A stretch of 64,000 bases of DNA from Yponomeuta sedellus (Eukaryota; Arthropoda; Insecta; Lepidoptera; Yponomeutidae): assembly GCA_934045075.1 (NCBI GenBank), contig OW203726.1, positions 11,631,992-11,695,991 of the forward strand, in the 5' to 3' direction. The notes below the pieces were generated by a model, which worked only from the letters and a program-made list of their open reading frames with translations, was not told where the DNA came from and ran no database searches. The translations under genes and the position numbers were made by a program. Positions 49,301 to 57,063 of this stretch are shown piece after piece. The first letter of the stretch is position 1; every line of letters begins with the position of its first letter.

Positions 49301-51342
49301 AAAAAGCTTAAGAAACAGTAAACAATATCTTAATTAGGAAAATCGTAGCAGGAGAGATTCCTAAATATTACGGTCTTCTTTATAAAAAATAACGATTTCT
49401 CAAAACACTCCTCAGCTGCAGTTTAAATAGTCTGTGGACAGATTATTTAAGGTTGCCTAAGAAGTGTTGATGAGAACTTTAATAATTAAAATTGTAACAC
49501 CATTACAATTTTAATTACTAAACGTCGATTCCACTAAAATATTATTATAATGGAGTTTCCACTGCTTTTAAATAAGATGTAACTTAACAATAATTTATGA
49601 TTTTATTCCTCAAAAAAACCTATTTAGAGGCTAAAAATTCCACCTATGCCGGGATTCGAACAGAGAATAGTGTAAAGAGGTTCGAAATTTTACTGATGCC
49701 GGTGAGTCGCCCATTAGCTCAGTTGGATAGAGCGCTGGCACGGATAACCAGAAGTCGCGGGTTCGAATCCCGGCATGGGTGGAATTTTTAGCCTCCAAAT
49801 AGGTTTTTTAAAATTGTCCTTAGCACGGGTTAGTGCATTAAAAATAAAAATAGTATAATTTTATTCCTGTTATAACCTGTCGTCAACGCAAAGTAACTTT
49901 TTTCTGTCCGATACAAAACTGTCAAACAAAAAGCTTGTTATTGTTGTTTACCTGTCAAAGGAACTTCATAGCGCTTAGGATATAACCGTGTATCAATCAA
50001 CGTACTGTTGTTGATATTGAAACCAGCTGCAAGTAGTGAAAAAAATTGTACTTAACAAACAAATGTTAAGCCATTCGTGGCCGAGTTATGTCAGTGGCCT
50101 TATGGGCGGCTTGATAACTTCTGACGGTAAGGTCCGCCACTGTCTTACAATCCTCCACCAACCCGGACTTGGCTACCGTGGTGGAGTATGGCCTAACCTT
50201 AATACGATGCTGGAACTTTATCACAAACTGTAAAGAATTTATTGTCTCGTAGTTGCAGCATCAAAATGATTTCTGGACTCATTCGCAGTTATGAATGAAT
50301 CTGTGAATGCATTTATTTATCAGCGTTAAAGCTAGATTTAAAAAAAAAGCTTATATGTTCAAGAAATTTACACAGCGTTTTATTTAACCTTCTCAGTCCA
50401 GCCCCTATATTAATTCCTATAGACGAACTGTAAAATTATGGAATTTGACAGTTACACGATTGGGGTCACTCAGGTCTTGGTGGGTTTAATTAGGCCACTG
50501 ACCAGGACTGAGGATAACGTAAGAGAAGAATATGTTTTATAACACACAGAGAACAAAAAAAGTTATTCTTGGCACTCTAATTCGTTTCATGAAGTATATT
50601 TCCATTGTAACAACTTATTACACTGTCACTGTCTGTAGCCGAAAAAGAAATAAATAAAAAACAGAGAACAAAAGTCACAATTTATTAGGTGCTTCAATAG
50701 AAACCCGCTTTACTAAAAAATGCACAATGTGTGTACATTTTTTTTTCGGTCGAGTAAATGTGTGAATCCAATTACTAAAAAACACTACAAAAAAAGGGAC
50801 AGTGGACAGCCCTTACTTATTGCAATTTGTTCTAGACAACTAACCCCCGGTTTCTCGTACACTAACAAGCTGTTAATCTACTGTTAACAGCTGTCAGTTG
50901 GGCAAAGTGCATACAAAAAAACAACTGACAACTGTTAACAGTAGATTAACAGACTGTTAGTGTACGAGAAACCTGGGGTATGACTATCTGAGAGTGCAAT
51001 ACTTAATTTTTTATAAATTTTACTAAATTTTACACTATACGACAGGAAGGAGGAGAACGACTGAGAGTTGATAACATTTAACATAATATTTACCAAAAAA
51101 ATCAGGTTCAACCTGCAACGAGTGAGTGGGGATCGCGCTAAATGAAACAAAGCCAAAAAAGTACTTATTCTCGGTAAAGAAAGACAACCAAATCTATTCT
51201 TGTAATACAGAACCCCTCGTATTTGATTTGAACTCGCACTTGGCTGATAGCCTGAGATAGGGAAATCGAACTGTTACTTACAGTACAACTTACCTTCGAT
51301 GCTTACACATAGAATTAAGATGAAAAACTTCACGGGCCCCAT
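28107..51342 (-). CDS. Secreted leucine-rich-repeat protein, 532 residues
   Basis: Joined minus-strand exons 51294-51342, 41128-41286, 33439-33589, 31659-31802, 30332-30788, 29990-30249, 29306-29431 and 28107-28359 total 1599 bases, exactly 533 codons, with GT/AG sites at every junction. Order: signal peptide (1-17); a Cys-containing region with CASDFHWRQLDRRIRAIEQP (18-70); an LRRNT-type cap with Cys 83, 88, 90 and 99; 13 LRRs of 23-24 residues (about 120-435); an LRRCT cap starting NPWHCDC; a short polar tail. Many N-glycosylation motifs, no membrane span or clear GPI signal, so a secreted or matrix protein is likely. LRR ectodomains bind protein partners; the ligand cannot be read from sequence. 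The EQPVW region looks like an arthropod LRR family I have seen but cannot name. Confidence 0.85.
28430..28490 (+). mobile_element. 5S-type SINE, 3' end fragment
   Basis: CCTTCCTGTGATGCAGGAGG, then CCCCAGCAGTGAGACATAC and AAGGGTTGTTATCGATG, the family 3' end only. It lies just upstream of the last LRR-gene exon, within the intron. Confidence 0.6.
28565..28725 (+). mobile_element. RTE-type LINE 3' end
   Basis: Same 3' UTR (GGCGCTCATTAGGGGAGGGC, TCTAGCAGTGGAC), ending in GAAGAAGAAAAAG. Intron of the LRR gene. Confidence 0.6.
29306..29431 (-). CDS. LRR gene, exon 7 (last LRR and start of LRRCT)
   Basis: 126 bp, phase 2/2, donor GTGAGT. Reads YLDGNMFPSLPSRTLDFMPK and then VKLSGNPWHCDCHTLYIS. 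NPWHCDC is the usual start of an LRR C-terminal cap. Confidence 0.9.
29793..29886. repeat. 94-bp near-perfect palindrome
   Basis: Centred on CCATATATGG at 29836-29845. The arms match for about 47 bp each, with a few mismatches and a small length difference. It lies in the LRR-gene intron about 100 bp from exon 6. Confidence 0.85.
29990..30249 (-). CDS. LRR gene, exon 6 (LRR 9-12)
   Basis: 260 bp, phase 0 in, phase 2 out, in a Leu codon at a repeat boundary. Contains LDLKENQLTELPDFIF, VDLSKNKLRYLNVTTF and LILSDNKLQEVHFKTF. Confidence 0.9.
30332..30788 (-). CDS. LRR gene, exon 5 (LRR 3-8 and start of 9)
   Basis: 457 bp, phase 2 in, phase 0 out. Contains VDLSNNFLATLPEHLF, IDISKNQLIYIP, LDLSMNKIQKIENGTF, LKLSENKIGNISGNAF and LLLDRNKLQHLHKHLF, a clean LxxLxLxxNxL pattern with N-glycosylation motifs. 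Confidence 0.9.
31659..31802 (-). CDS. LRR gene, exon 4 (LRR 1-2)
   Basis: 144 bp, phase 2 at both ends. Reads DLGTNRLRTLHKSTFKGMRS then TELDMFDNHVEYLPPGIFES. The acceptor after CCTCAG gives the in-phase Ile-Asp-Leu-Gly-Thr-Asn join. An AG eight bases downstream would give a frame join to exon 2 but would lose the LRR consensus. Confidence 0.8.
31803..33438. other. LRR-gene intron with CG-richer unassigned block
   Basis: About 32290-33240 is richer in CG dinucleotides and CGTTCG/CGACG words than its surroundings, with many short open frames but none recognisable. Could be a worn transposon. Confidence 0.3.
33439..33589 (-). CDS. LRR gene, exon 3 (LRRNT cap)
   Basis: 151 bp, phase 1 in, phase 2 out, donor GTAATA. 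Reads WTTSFGQSRWRQCSKGTCRC then DAARRSLNCWRAGLTALTAD and VPNDLLN. The C-x4-C-x-C-x8-C spacing is the LRR N-terminal cap. I found it by looking for the missing cap between exons 2 and 4, and both phases fit. Confidence 0.8.
34265..34505 (-). mobile_element. tRNA-Ile-like SINE, inverted chimera
   Basis: A minus-strand copy (tRNA body at about 34295-34370, upstream part to about 34450) is followed directly by a plus-strand tail (AAATAGGTTTTTTAAAATTG, CACGGGTTAGTGCATT) at 34459-34505. LRR-gene intron. Confidence 0.65.
34616..34840 (+). other. Unidentified coding-like fragment
   Basis: Open after a stop at 34616-34618 for about 70 codons: NLKRSDVVGLTEEVNKICRK, then HGGLFGFSKPHIFVTKRQRG and FNVKEAFNSRLLDIETKKGL, followed by GTAAGT. 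Composition looks protein-like, but there is no acceptor or start and I do not recognise it. It lies antisense in the LRR-gene intron and abuts the inverted-end element at 34841, so a transposon remnant is as likely as an exon. Confidence 0.2.
34841..35448. mobile_element. Element with 36-bp inverted ends
   Basis: CTGTAAAACATAGCTTGAGC at 34841 recurs inverted at 35413-35448 with about three differences over 36 bp. The 600 bp between hold no ORF of note. A target duplication is not obvious, so this may be a MITE or a simple inverted duplication. It lies in the LRR-gene intron. Confidence 0.4.
35512..35570 (+). mobile_element. tRNA-Ile-like SINE, fragment
   Basis: Only the B-box end and tail remain: GTTCGAGTCCCGCCATCGGT, GGAATTTTTAGGCTCTAAAT. 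Confidence 0.45.
36239..36277. repeat. Perfect 17-bp hairpin
   Basis: AGGTACTGGTATTACCT and its exact inverse, with a 5-base loop. Confidence 0.9.
36428..36585 (+). mobile_element. Helitron-like non-autonomous repeat
   Basis: Starts TCTAATATATAAAA and ends GCGGGGTCAGCTAG; the CTAG end and lack of a target duplication fit Helitrons. A relative is at 40905-41060. Confidence 0.4.
36845..37120 (+). mobile_element. tRNA-Ile-like SINE with long upstream part
   Basis: The tRNA-like body at about 37020-37095 is preceded by some 170 bp (ATATCATTCCGATGTAAAAC, AACTGCAAAGTAGGTAGTCG) shared with the copy at 38270-38540. So either the SINE is longer than its tRNA head or the locus was duplicated. Confidence 0.65.
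37219..37381 (+). mobile_element. 5S-type SINE, 5' part (subfamily b, closest to 5S)
   Basis: Contains CGATCACGAAGGTTAAG and CGTTCAGTACATGAATGGGT, which follow the 5S rRNA middle and 3' control region more closely than any other copy here. Ends at GCAAGCCACG; the body is missing. Confidence 0.65.
37453..37563. repeat. Perfect 33-bp inverted repeat
   Basis: AAAGCGATTTATCATGTTGA... at 37453-37485 recurs exactly inverted at 37531-37563, with a 45-base spacer. Not linked to a repeat family I recognise. Confidence 0.9.
38055..38275 (+). mobile_element. tRNA-Ile-like SINE
   Basis: GTACGTAATACAGAGAATAG, then CCATTAGCTCAGTCGGATAG and GGGTTCGAATCCCGGCATGG, then tail to AAAATAGTATAAT. The body is well preserved but the anticodon-loop region does not fold as a normal tRNA (C before the would-be anticodon), so I do not call a tRNA gene. 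Confidence 0.7.
38270..38545 (+). mobile_element. tRNA-Ile-like SINE with long upstream part
   Basis: Directly follows the previous copy. The upstream part matches 36845-37000 closely and the tRNA-like body is at about 38428-38505. Confidence 0.7.
38602..38757. repeat. Two adjacent long hairpins
   Basis: Hairpin 1: 38602-38632 against 38640-38670, 31 bp with one mismatch and a 7-base loop. Hairpin 2: 38690-38721 against 38726-38757, 32 bp perfect with a 4-base loop. The right arm of hairpin 2 is the normal GCGCTGAGG repeat sequence; the left arm is an inverted copy of it. Confidence 0.9.
39570..39960 (+). repeat. Interspersed repeat ending GCACTTGGCCGG
   Basis: TCCGTACATAAAAGGGAAAA start, CCGTCTGTCTGTCAAAACCC, and GGTGCGCGGGTCCAACTCGC near the end. 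A worn relative without this ending is at 61595-62040. I know this sequence type from many lepidopteran genomes but not its class. Confidence 0.5.
40089..40475 (+). mobile_element. 5S-type SINE, nearly full length, with snap-back tail
   Basis: Runs from AACCGAGTGATTGGAATCAA through GGCGCGGTCAGGTGCAGG, the body and the CCCCAGCAGTGGGG tail. After it the tail recurs in inverted form: CCTTGTATGTCCCC and GGGGACATACAAGG at 40437-40470 are perfect inverted copies with a 6-base loop. Confidence 0.75.
41128..41286 (-). CDS. LRR gene, exon 2 (N-terminal Cys region)
   Basis: 159 bp, phase 1 in, phase 1 out. Reads KGECTLTACEVFDMVVMRKN and, further on, CASDFHWRQLDRRIRAIEQP. Three Cys; not an LRR. The 10-kb intron before it is full of repeats. 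Confidence 0.75.
42820..43057 (-). mobile_element. 5S-type SINE, 5' truncated
   Basis: Minus-strand copy with CCCCACTGCTGGGG, AGGTTAGGCCATACTCCACC and CATGACAGCCGG. It ends at GCCTTGCGAAGCACGG without the 5S-like head. Confidence 0.65.
43221..43260 (-). mobile_element. 5S-type SINE, short tail fragment
   Basis: About 40 bp matching only the 3' tail (GTGTCCCCATTGCTGGGG). Confidence 0.4.
44650..44972 (-). mobile_element. 5S-type SINE, nearly full length
   Basis: Minus-strand copy complete from the CAACCTTTGTATATCCCC tail to the head, which reads in reverse as CCTGCACTTGACCACACCTG and TTGTTGCTTAGGCC. The C-box-like part is preserved, the distal head is worn. Confidence 0.7.
45010..45262 (+). 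mobile_element. RTE-type LINE 3' UTR
   Basis: CCCGTGGGTGTCGTAAAAGG, AACCCGCACGCCCAGCG, GGGAGGGCTATGTCCAGC and a GACGATGACGATG tail. LRR-gene intron. Confidence 0.65.
45590..45770. repeat. Interspersed repeat (CCCAGACACTG family), copy 2
   Basis: Longer copy of the 22940 repeat, starting near CTTTCCTGTGGGCTACGCC and ending at CATCTCATTACGTAGATGC. LRR-gene intron. Confidence 0.5.
45880..46110 (+). mobile_element. LINE 3' end (second family)
   Basis: Contains GTCTCTGCCTACCCTTCCGG and GGCGTGGGTTATGTATG; upstream part too worn to translate. Confidence 0.4.
46368..46401. repeat. Perfect 15-bp hairpin
   Basis: AAATGTAGATTAGGT and its inverse with the 4-base loop CCGT. Confidence 0.85.
47335..47632. 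mobile_element. Long-inverted-repeat MITE
   Basis: Left arm GGAAATCCATAATAGCATTA through CTAAATTCCGCCAAAA is repeated inverted at the right as CTAAATTCCGCCAAAAC through GGAAATAGCGTTAAATG. The centre is C-rich and shows no gene. The left arm is related to the hairpin at 38602-38670. Confidence 0.6.
48158..48280 (+). mobile_element. tRNA-Ile-like SINE, inverted chimera
   Basis: Starts with the family tail in inverse orientation (TTTTTAATGCACTAACCCG to about 48205), then switches to a plus-strand 3' half of the tRNA body (AGGTCGCGGGTTTGAACCCC) and tail. Confidence 0.6.
48755..48865 (-). mobile_element. tRNA-derived SINE (related head)
   Basis: Minus-strand copy with GGTCTCGGGTTCGATCCCCG and CGGGTCTTGGATGTT; pairs with the plus copy at 53415. 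Confidence 0.55.
49478..49522. repeat. 19-bp inverted repeat
   Basis: TTTAATAATTAAAATTGTA at 49478-49496 against 49504-49522, one mismatch, 7-base loop. Confidence 0.8.
49612..49860 (+). mobile_element. tRNA-Ile-like SINE, inverted chimera
   Basis: An inverted tail plus B-box piece (49612-49660, ends GGGATTCGAA) is joined to a complete plus-strand copy (49661-49860). Confidence 0.7.
50065..50213 (+). mobile_element. 5S-type SINE, body fragment
   Basis: Contains TTATGGGCGGCTTGATAAC, TCCTCCACCAACCCGGACTT and GTGGTGGAGTATGGCC; lacks head and tail. Confidence 0.6.
50843..50978. mobile_element. 136-bp fold-back MITE
   Basis: Two arms of about 57 bp, starting CCCCCGGTTTCTCGTACAC and CCCCAGGTTTCTCGTACAC, with few mismatches and a short A-rich centre. 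TA lies on both sides. Relatives of the arms (AACTGACAGCTGTTAACAG) occur at 48362-48425, 18022-18090 and in the cadherin-like C-to-A introns near 4780, 6990 and 10150-10255. Confidence 0.75.
51294..51342 (-). CDS. LRR gene, exon 1 (signal peptide)
   Basis: MGPVKFFILILCVSIE plus one base, then GTAAGT. Charged start, hydrophobic core and IEA-K cleavage-like end. The frame stays open upstream to an acceptor at 51396-51397 (GCACTGCAG), so the exon may extend to 51395 with an additional hydrophobic SALALFFLVLWMNHN encoded before this Met (see 58239-58373). Confidence 0.75.
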
Positions 51343-51529
51343 ATTGTGATTCATCCACAGCACCAGAAAGAACAATGCGAGTGCGGACGTAAACTCTGCA
51401 GTGCTCAATAAGTTGTCATCGTCCCTTTGTTGAATCATATTAAACAAAAGGCGGCCAGCCGTAATTGACGATCCGTTGTGACAGACTAAATTTAGTTTCA
51501 CTAAATACAAAGAAACTTTTTCAATCAAT

Positions 51530-51830
51530 TAGCTTGTACTCGGCCGTTGCTAGAAATAGGCATCGCAAGGTACGCCATAACATTCTTTCCTGGTTCATCC
51601 ACACCCAGCCGTTGGCAGCAAATCGTCGGTCTAGCGCGCAGATGTGCATCCTACGCTACATTTTTCAGTTCGTAATATCCACTCGAAAACCTTTAACCAC
51701 ATCGACTATCGGCAGGTGTGACCAACCCACTATGTCAAACACCTTAGACCTTTGGCGAATTGTATTGTTTCTCATGTGCTCCATCAAAGATAGTCAGAGC
51801 GACTTTGAATCGGTGAACTAGTCCTATTGT
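51530..51830 (-). mobile_element. RTE-type LINE, degraded C-terminal end
   Basis: Minus-strand translation with frameshifts gives MNQERMLWRTLRCLFLATAE after an RW-x-DDL-like stretch. It lies between the LRR gene's signal-peptide exon and its putative upstream promoter, about 135 bp from the exon. Confidence 0.5.
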
Positions 51831-52119
51831 ATGTGTTAAAAAGTTTAATTGGCCTTTATTTGGAACTAGGTAACAAGAAAGTTACCTTATTCCAAATAGC
51901 TATAGACTATTCCTTTTCTTATCTTGGCTTTTTGCCTTCGTTAAAAGATCCTCAATGCATTGTCATTCAAATATGATCCAGAATAAATTATGGTTAGGTG
52001 ATAGGTAAACCACTTCGTCTGTTCAGGTTCCATAATTATCTCATTAAAATATGATTGCTAAATTAGGAAAAACTGCTTTTTACTTTGAGAGACAGAATAT
52101 GCAAACATTTGATTAAATA

Positions 52120-52430
52120 ACGGTGTGCAGAGAAAAAAGAAAGAGTGAATAAATTCATTGGGCATTCGAAGAGGATGAAGGACGAAATATACATAATATC
52201 AAAGGAATGTGGATTGAAGTCGGTAAAGGAAATCCCAGACGCACATACTTCGACCTAATAGGGGATTTATTAGCGAAGGGAAAGAATAAAAATTACTCGA
52301 AAAAAGTGTACGTGCTTGCAGCGACTTATGCATTTTGATGAAGCAAAAGAGGTTTGTGAGGATTGGGGCTAGTTTCAAACCCTGCTCCCTGCCTACCTCT
52401 CCGGCGATACAGGCGTGAAACAATATCGTG
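52120..52430 (+). mobile_element. LINE C-terminal end (second family), degraded
   Basis: Reads, with frameshifts, RVNKFIGHSKRMKDE, GNPRRTYFDLIGDLLAKGKN and FMHFDEAKEVCE, then the CTGCCTACCTCTCCGG 3' end. It looks like the end of a reverse-transcriptase ORF, and stops make it inactive. Confidence 0.5.
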
Positions 52431-52946
52431 AACAAGTGTTCACGAAATGGTTTCGCGCTTAGTAAACTGACTAACACGGACTGCATAAAGCGGTCAAAAA
52501 TTGATTTGCCACACAAGTACAATTAACCTGTTAGCTAAATCGATTGTGTCCGCCCTAACATGCACATTGACAATATAAATACACCTAACGCAGTCCTTTA
52601 TTGGTGCCCACAAACCTATTGTGTTTGGGACCAGACAACTCAAAACTTAAAGATGATATCATAGGAACACCAGCGTTTGCTGACCATATCACATGCATTA
52701 TGCATTCAAATGCATCCATTCTATCTGAGTTCAGTCAAATCGTCACTTGCGTCATTTAAATCACTAGTGGAGCATCATGCTTGATGACTTTCGGCTGAGT
52801 ATAAAGCCTTCTGGCAAATATAGTTTCCTTTAATTTAATTTAAGTAAATACGTAGATAAAATATTATGTACCTACACATAAGAAAAGAATTATATAAGAA
52901 ATATAAACAATAAAATATACAGTAGGCCTTACAGCTGAAAGTAATT

Positions 52947-53045
52947 AAAAACCTTTTTAGAGGCTAAAAATTCCTCCCATGCAGGGATTCGAACCCGCGA
53001 AGTCCTAAAATTGTCCTAAGCACGGGTTAGTGCATTAAAAAGAAT
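52947..53045 (-). mobile_element. tRNA-Ile-like SINE, inverted chimera
   Basis: An inverted tail and B box (AGAGGCTAAAAATTCCTCCC, GGGATTCGAACCC) to about 53001, then a plus-strand tail (AAAATTGTCCTAAGCACGGG). Middle of the element is missing. Confidence 0.55.
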
Positions 53046-53414
53046 ATGAAAGTAATTAATTTCAGCTAACCATTGACGGAAAAAATAAAAGAAGCTAAAC
53101 TTCAACTAAACAATAACGATACTAAGCAAGATATTTTTACATTTAATACACATACGTAAACGATACATAATAAGTATGAAATAAATAAGAATAAACATGC
53201 ATTTATAAAAATTGGCGTGTAGAAGGAGGAATCAACGGAAAATATACTTTCATAATATTCACAGTTATGTACTTTATTTTTGTTGAATAAAACTTATCCA
53301 GCTTCACTCTCAATCGTGAATTGGTTTCCTTTTTTTTTAAGACTGTCAAGAACTCAAGATTAAAACGCGTTCTTTGTGTGGAAGCCTTTTATTCTTTTGT
53401 GTTCAAGTATTAGT

Positions 53415-53560
53415 AGACAGCTTCGGTGGCGCAGCGGCTTGGCACGCTGACTGTAAAACCGAAGGTCTCGGGTTCGATCCCCGGCCGGAAACTAGGAACT
53501 TTTCTAGTTTGTCTCGGGTCTTGGATGTTATCTACGTATGTACTTACTGTGTTAAATCCC
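53415..53560 (+). mobile_element. tRNA-derived SINE (related head)
   Basis: GGTGGCGCAGCGGCTTGGCA with B box GGGTTCGATCCCC, then TCTAGTTTGTCTCGGGTCTT, which is also in the 48755 copy. That repeat context argues against a functional tRNA, although the arms look fairly good. Confidence 0.55.
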
Positions 53561-53599
53561 AATTTGCTTCAAGTGAATTAAAACAGTTTTATTACAAAC

Positions 53600-56500
53600 A
53601 TCGCAGTCTGTAGCTAATTCTGACATGTTTTCGAAACTCAAATATACCAGCTAAATATTTTATTACGAAATGTTTTTATTTCTGTACAGAAATCTACAGA
53701 AATCACTACTGGTTGTGCAATTACGTACATAAGATTACATAAGATTATTCTGACCTGAAACTATATTGTACATACAATTGTTTGTTTTCTTTCACAAAAT
53801 AGAAATAAAAAATTTGTAAACTTAACCAAAGAAATTTAAGGAGATATTTCAGATCAAAGTGGTCCGTACGACGAAACGCCAATTTCATATGCAAGGACCT
53901 AATAATAAACCATCAATGTTCTATGAAATAGGGCCCAAAATATGTTTTACATGATGTAGACCGTCCCTATAATATGATTCGCTTGCGATCTTACGGTTTT
54001 ATATCATGTTACCTTCCAGATTTAATGTGGAAGATTTCCGTTCCGGGCGAAGACTTCCGTCGGCGCTTCGAAAACAACCAGGGGGCCGATTCTCGCCCAT
54101 GCGAATTGAAAGCGTAGACGCAAAATATTCGAAGGCTTAGACATTTGTCGCATAAAAATAAGATAACTCGACAGATTCATCCCGAGCCCAATATCGCATC
54201 CTTTCGCGCTCCACCGATATTAAAATATTTAATTACAATTTATTAATTTTATCACATGCTGACAAGATTCATTAAAAACCACTCTTGTCCGGGTAGTACG
54301 ATGGCACGAGTCAAGCTTTGTGTCGCGCTAAATTGTCAGAATATAATTATTAATGTAGTGGAAAGTCGTGACTTTTGACATGTATATGCACGACTAGCGC
54401 GTTGTGTTACTCAGCTTGAAGCAAGATAAGATAAAAATATTCTTCATTGTACCCAGGGCAGGCCCTCCACCAGATGGTCTGACAACCTAGTCACGGTGGC
54501 GGGGTGTCGCTGGATGCGGACGGCAGAAGACCGTGAATCTTCGAAAATCATGTGAGAAGCCTATGTCCTGTAGTGGGCGCCAATGCCTGATGATGATCTG
54601 AAAAAAAAAAGTAATTGAACCTGAGCGAGTTTTAATATTATCGCTGTTGAAAACCTCCTCCTTTAAGAAGTCGATTATGCAGTTTTACCTATTGCAAATG
54701 TTAAATTTCATGCAAAATTTGTTTGATTGACGCAATGTTCCACTCACTTAATGGTCACTTATTACATGTCTATTCAATGAAATTTTGAATATTTCGCCCA
54801 TTGCGTCAGTTTTTCTTTAAAGAGTTAAACTTCTATTTCTATATACTTAAATAGAAGATTGATTGCAAGGTTTTGAGACTTCAATGTATTGAAATTGAAT
54901 TCTCAAAACGCAAAAGGCAAATGATATTCGGTTGAACATAAACAACTGAATGGATGAATGGCCTTACGATTAGTACAAAATATTCATACCTAGATTACGC
55001 ACGATACGACATGCATAAATTATTGACATGAATTATTATTAACGTGAATCTTTGACGTCACAATTAATTTATGGTAATGGAACAAAGTCGCGCGTATTAC
55101 AATCACAAGTTCAATGGATAATATATCACTGCCGAAACAGTTAGCGTGAATAAGATATTCTGTTTTAAATCTTATTATGAGTAAACAGTCGATAGAACAT
55201 TAGTACCTATACATTCATGCACTCTACTCATTTGCTTTTGGTTAGGACCACAGATATAGATTATCTATGGTAAGGACAGACATTATTGCGTTTGCAGTAC
55301 GTTTTAGTGGCGTTTCACTTAGTAAATACTTAAGTAACGTTCTGTCATGCTCTTTTCTGAGAAATTCGAAGAGACAGCATTATAGTTAACTACTTACTTA
55401 GCAACATTCTTAATTTAGAAACTGGCCATAAATCTTTAAAAAAAACATATTACTGTGACAACCCATAGTAACAATCCCTAACTCAGTAATCGATGTCTTA
55501 ACACCCCATTTGGCCTGAATCTTAAAATTTTTTTTAGAAAAGAAGTTCTTTGCGTAATGAAATTTGAAACATAACAATAAAATTGTGTATTTTGACTTAA
55601 GCTCTGGATTTATAATTGCAACTACGTTACATCGAGGTGCTATTGAGCTAGTCGTCATCTGACGTTTAATTTTCTTACTGTAGCAAGTGATAATGAAACT
55701 ATAGATTTTATACATTTCTATAAACATTTCTATAAACTGAAACTATGAATTTCTAAGTGCATCGGGCCCTAGATTTAGGTCTTATTGAGCTGGTTATCAT
55801 CAAACTATTAAATCTTCTGCTACTTGAAGTAAAACTACATATTTTTGTCTTAAATAGAAGCTTAGAACCTCTCAAGAACAAAATTAGAGCTATTTTCTAA
55901 GCTAGATCTTTAAAAGAATGTCAGCCAGGCACTATAGAATGAGTTACTGAGAACTCGCTGCGCAATCGCCTCGCTTTCAATTCGCTCCCAATTTGCTAGT
56001 GTGATAAGGCTCTTAAAGACTCCTAAAAAATGTTGACGTATAAAAACGTTAGACATTGCGAGTTAACACAAAATAAATATAAATATCTAACGAATGTTGC
56101 AAACGTCACAGTTTACGCCTGGTTTGTTTTTGTACGACGCAACTAGAATTAATGTTCGGAGGCTTCTACGTATTTTGAGAGGTATAGCAAACCTTTAATC
56201 AATTAAGTCTCCTCATCGACTCATCAGGCGATCTAAGAGCTAGTAGACCGACGGCAGTGGTCCAGGGTTTTTTTTTATGCAAAACCTAATTTGTAAATAT
56301 ATTAGTATGTAAATACTGTTAATTTGTTGTTATCAAGTATGTTTATAATAGTAATATGAACGTTTGAAAAAAAACATAAATCATAATTTAACGGTTCTTT
56401 TAACGTATCTCCTATAAAAAATCTTGAGATAGAAGTGGAAGTTGGAAGTTCACCATTAATTGAATTAGGGCACAGGAAACTTTGGACAAACGATGGGAAC

Positions 56501-56800
56501 GCTACCTACCTGGTACACTAGGATGACTGGAGCCTCTACACCGTCATCCCACGCGACATCTTATTAAGACTATCGCTAGCTATTTACCTTCATGCCTTAT
56601 CTGGATAAACATACACAGTTGCACTGAATACAACTTGTATCGCAGATAACGCGTTACACTTTTGAATTAAGATAACAATGGTTCAATGAAATGCTGGTAC
56701 AAATCAGAGAGGAGGAGTCTTGAGACCTCATCCAACCTTCACCCGGAGTAAAGTAATTATTATTTATTATAATTATTTTATTACCAATCATAGGAATTGA
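53600..56800. other. Intergenic or 5' intron, nothing coding recognised
   Basis: AT-rich. 54080-54190 (TTCGAAGGCTTAGACATTTG) matches 47950-48040 in inverse orientation, an unnamed repeat. The rest shows no gene. Confidence 0.35.
54440..54610 (+). mobile_element. RTE-type LINE 3' end
   Basis: CCTCCACCAGATGGTCTGAC (RP-x-RW-x-DD-like region), GAAGCCTATGTCCTGTAGTG, then GATGATGATCTG and an A run. Confidence 0.55.
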
Positions 56801-56829
56801 AGAAAATATTTACATTTTGTTGATGACGG

Positions 56830-57063
56830 TATCAACCCTTGGTATGTCCTCACTGCTGGGGCACGGGTCTCTTCCTGCATCGCAGGAAGGTTAGGCCATA
56901 CTCCCCCCACGGGGCCCAAGTCCGGATTGGTGGAGGATTGTTTGATAATGGCGGCCTTAAAATCAGAAGTTATCAAGCCGTTCATAGAGCCTCTGATATG
57001 GCTTAGATACTGCCATTACACGACAGCCAACGCGAACGGCTTAACGTGTCTTGTGAAGCACGG
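56830..57063 (-). mobile_element. 5S-type SINE, 5' truncated
   Basis: Minus-strand copy from CACTGCTGGGGCACGGGTC to CTTGTGAAGCACGG. The head is absent, as in the copy at 42820-43057. Confidence 0.65.

Larger units (their letters stand above)
41287..51293. other. LRR-gene intron 1 (about 10 kb)
   Basis: Repeats as listed. A GC-rich patch at 41760-41885 (GGCGGCGTTGCCGCGCTAC) reads open in places but has no splice sites or family match I can see. Confidence 0.4.

Noticed and set aside
53415..53490. tRNA gene
   Set aside because: The downstream sequence is shared with the minus copy at 48755, which marks a SINE.
55410..55727. Minus-strand ORF of 105 codons
   Set aside because: Low-complexity, Lys/Phe/Ile-rich composition of AT-rich DNA with no recognisable domain, splice site or neighbour context.
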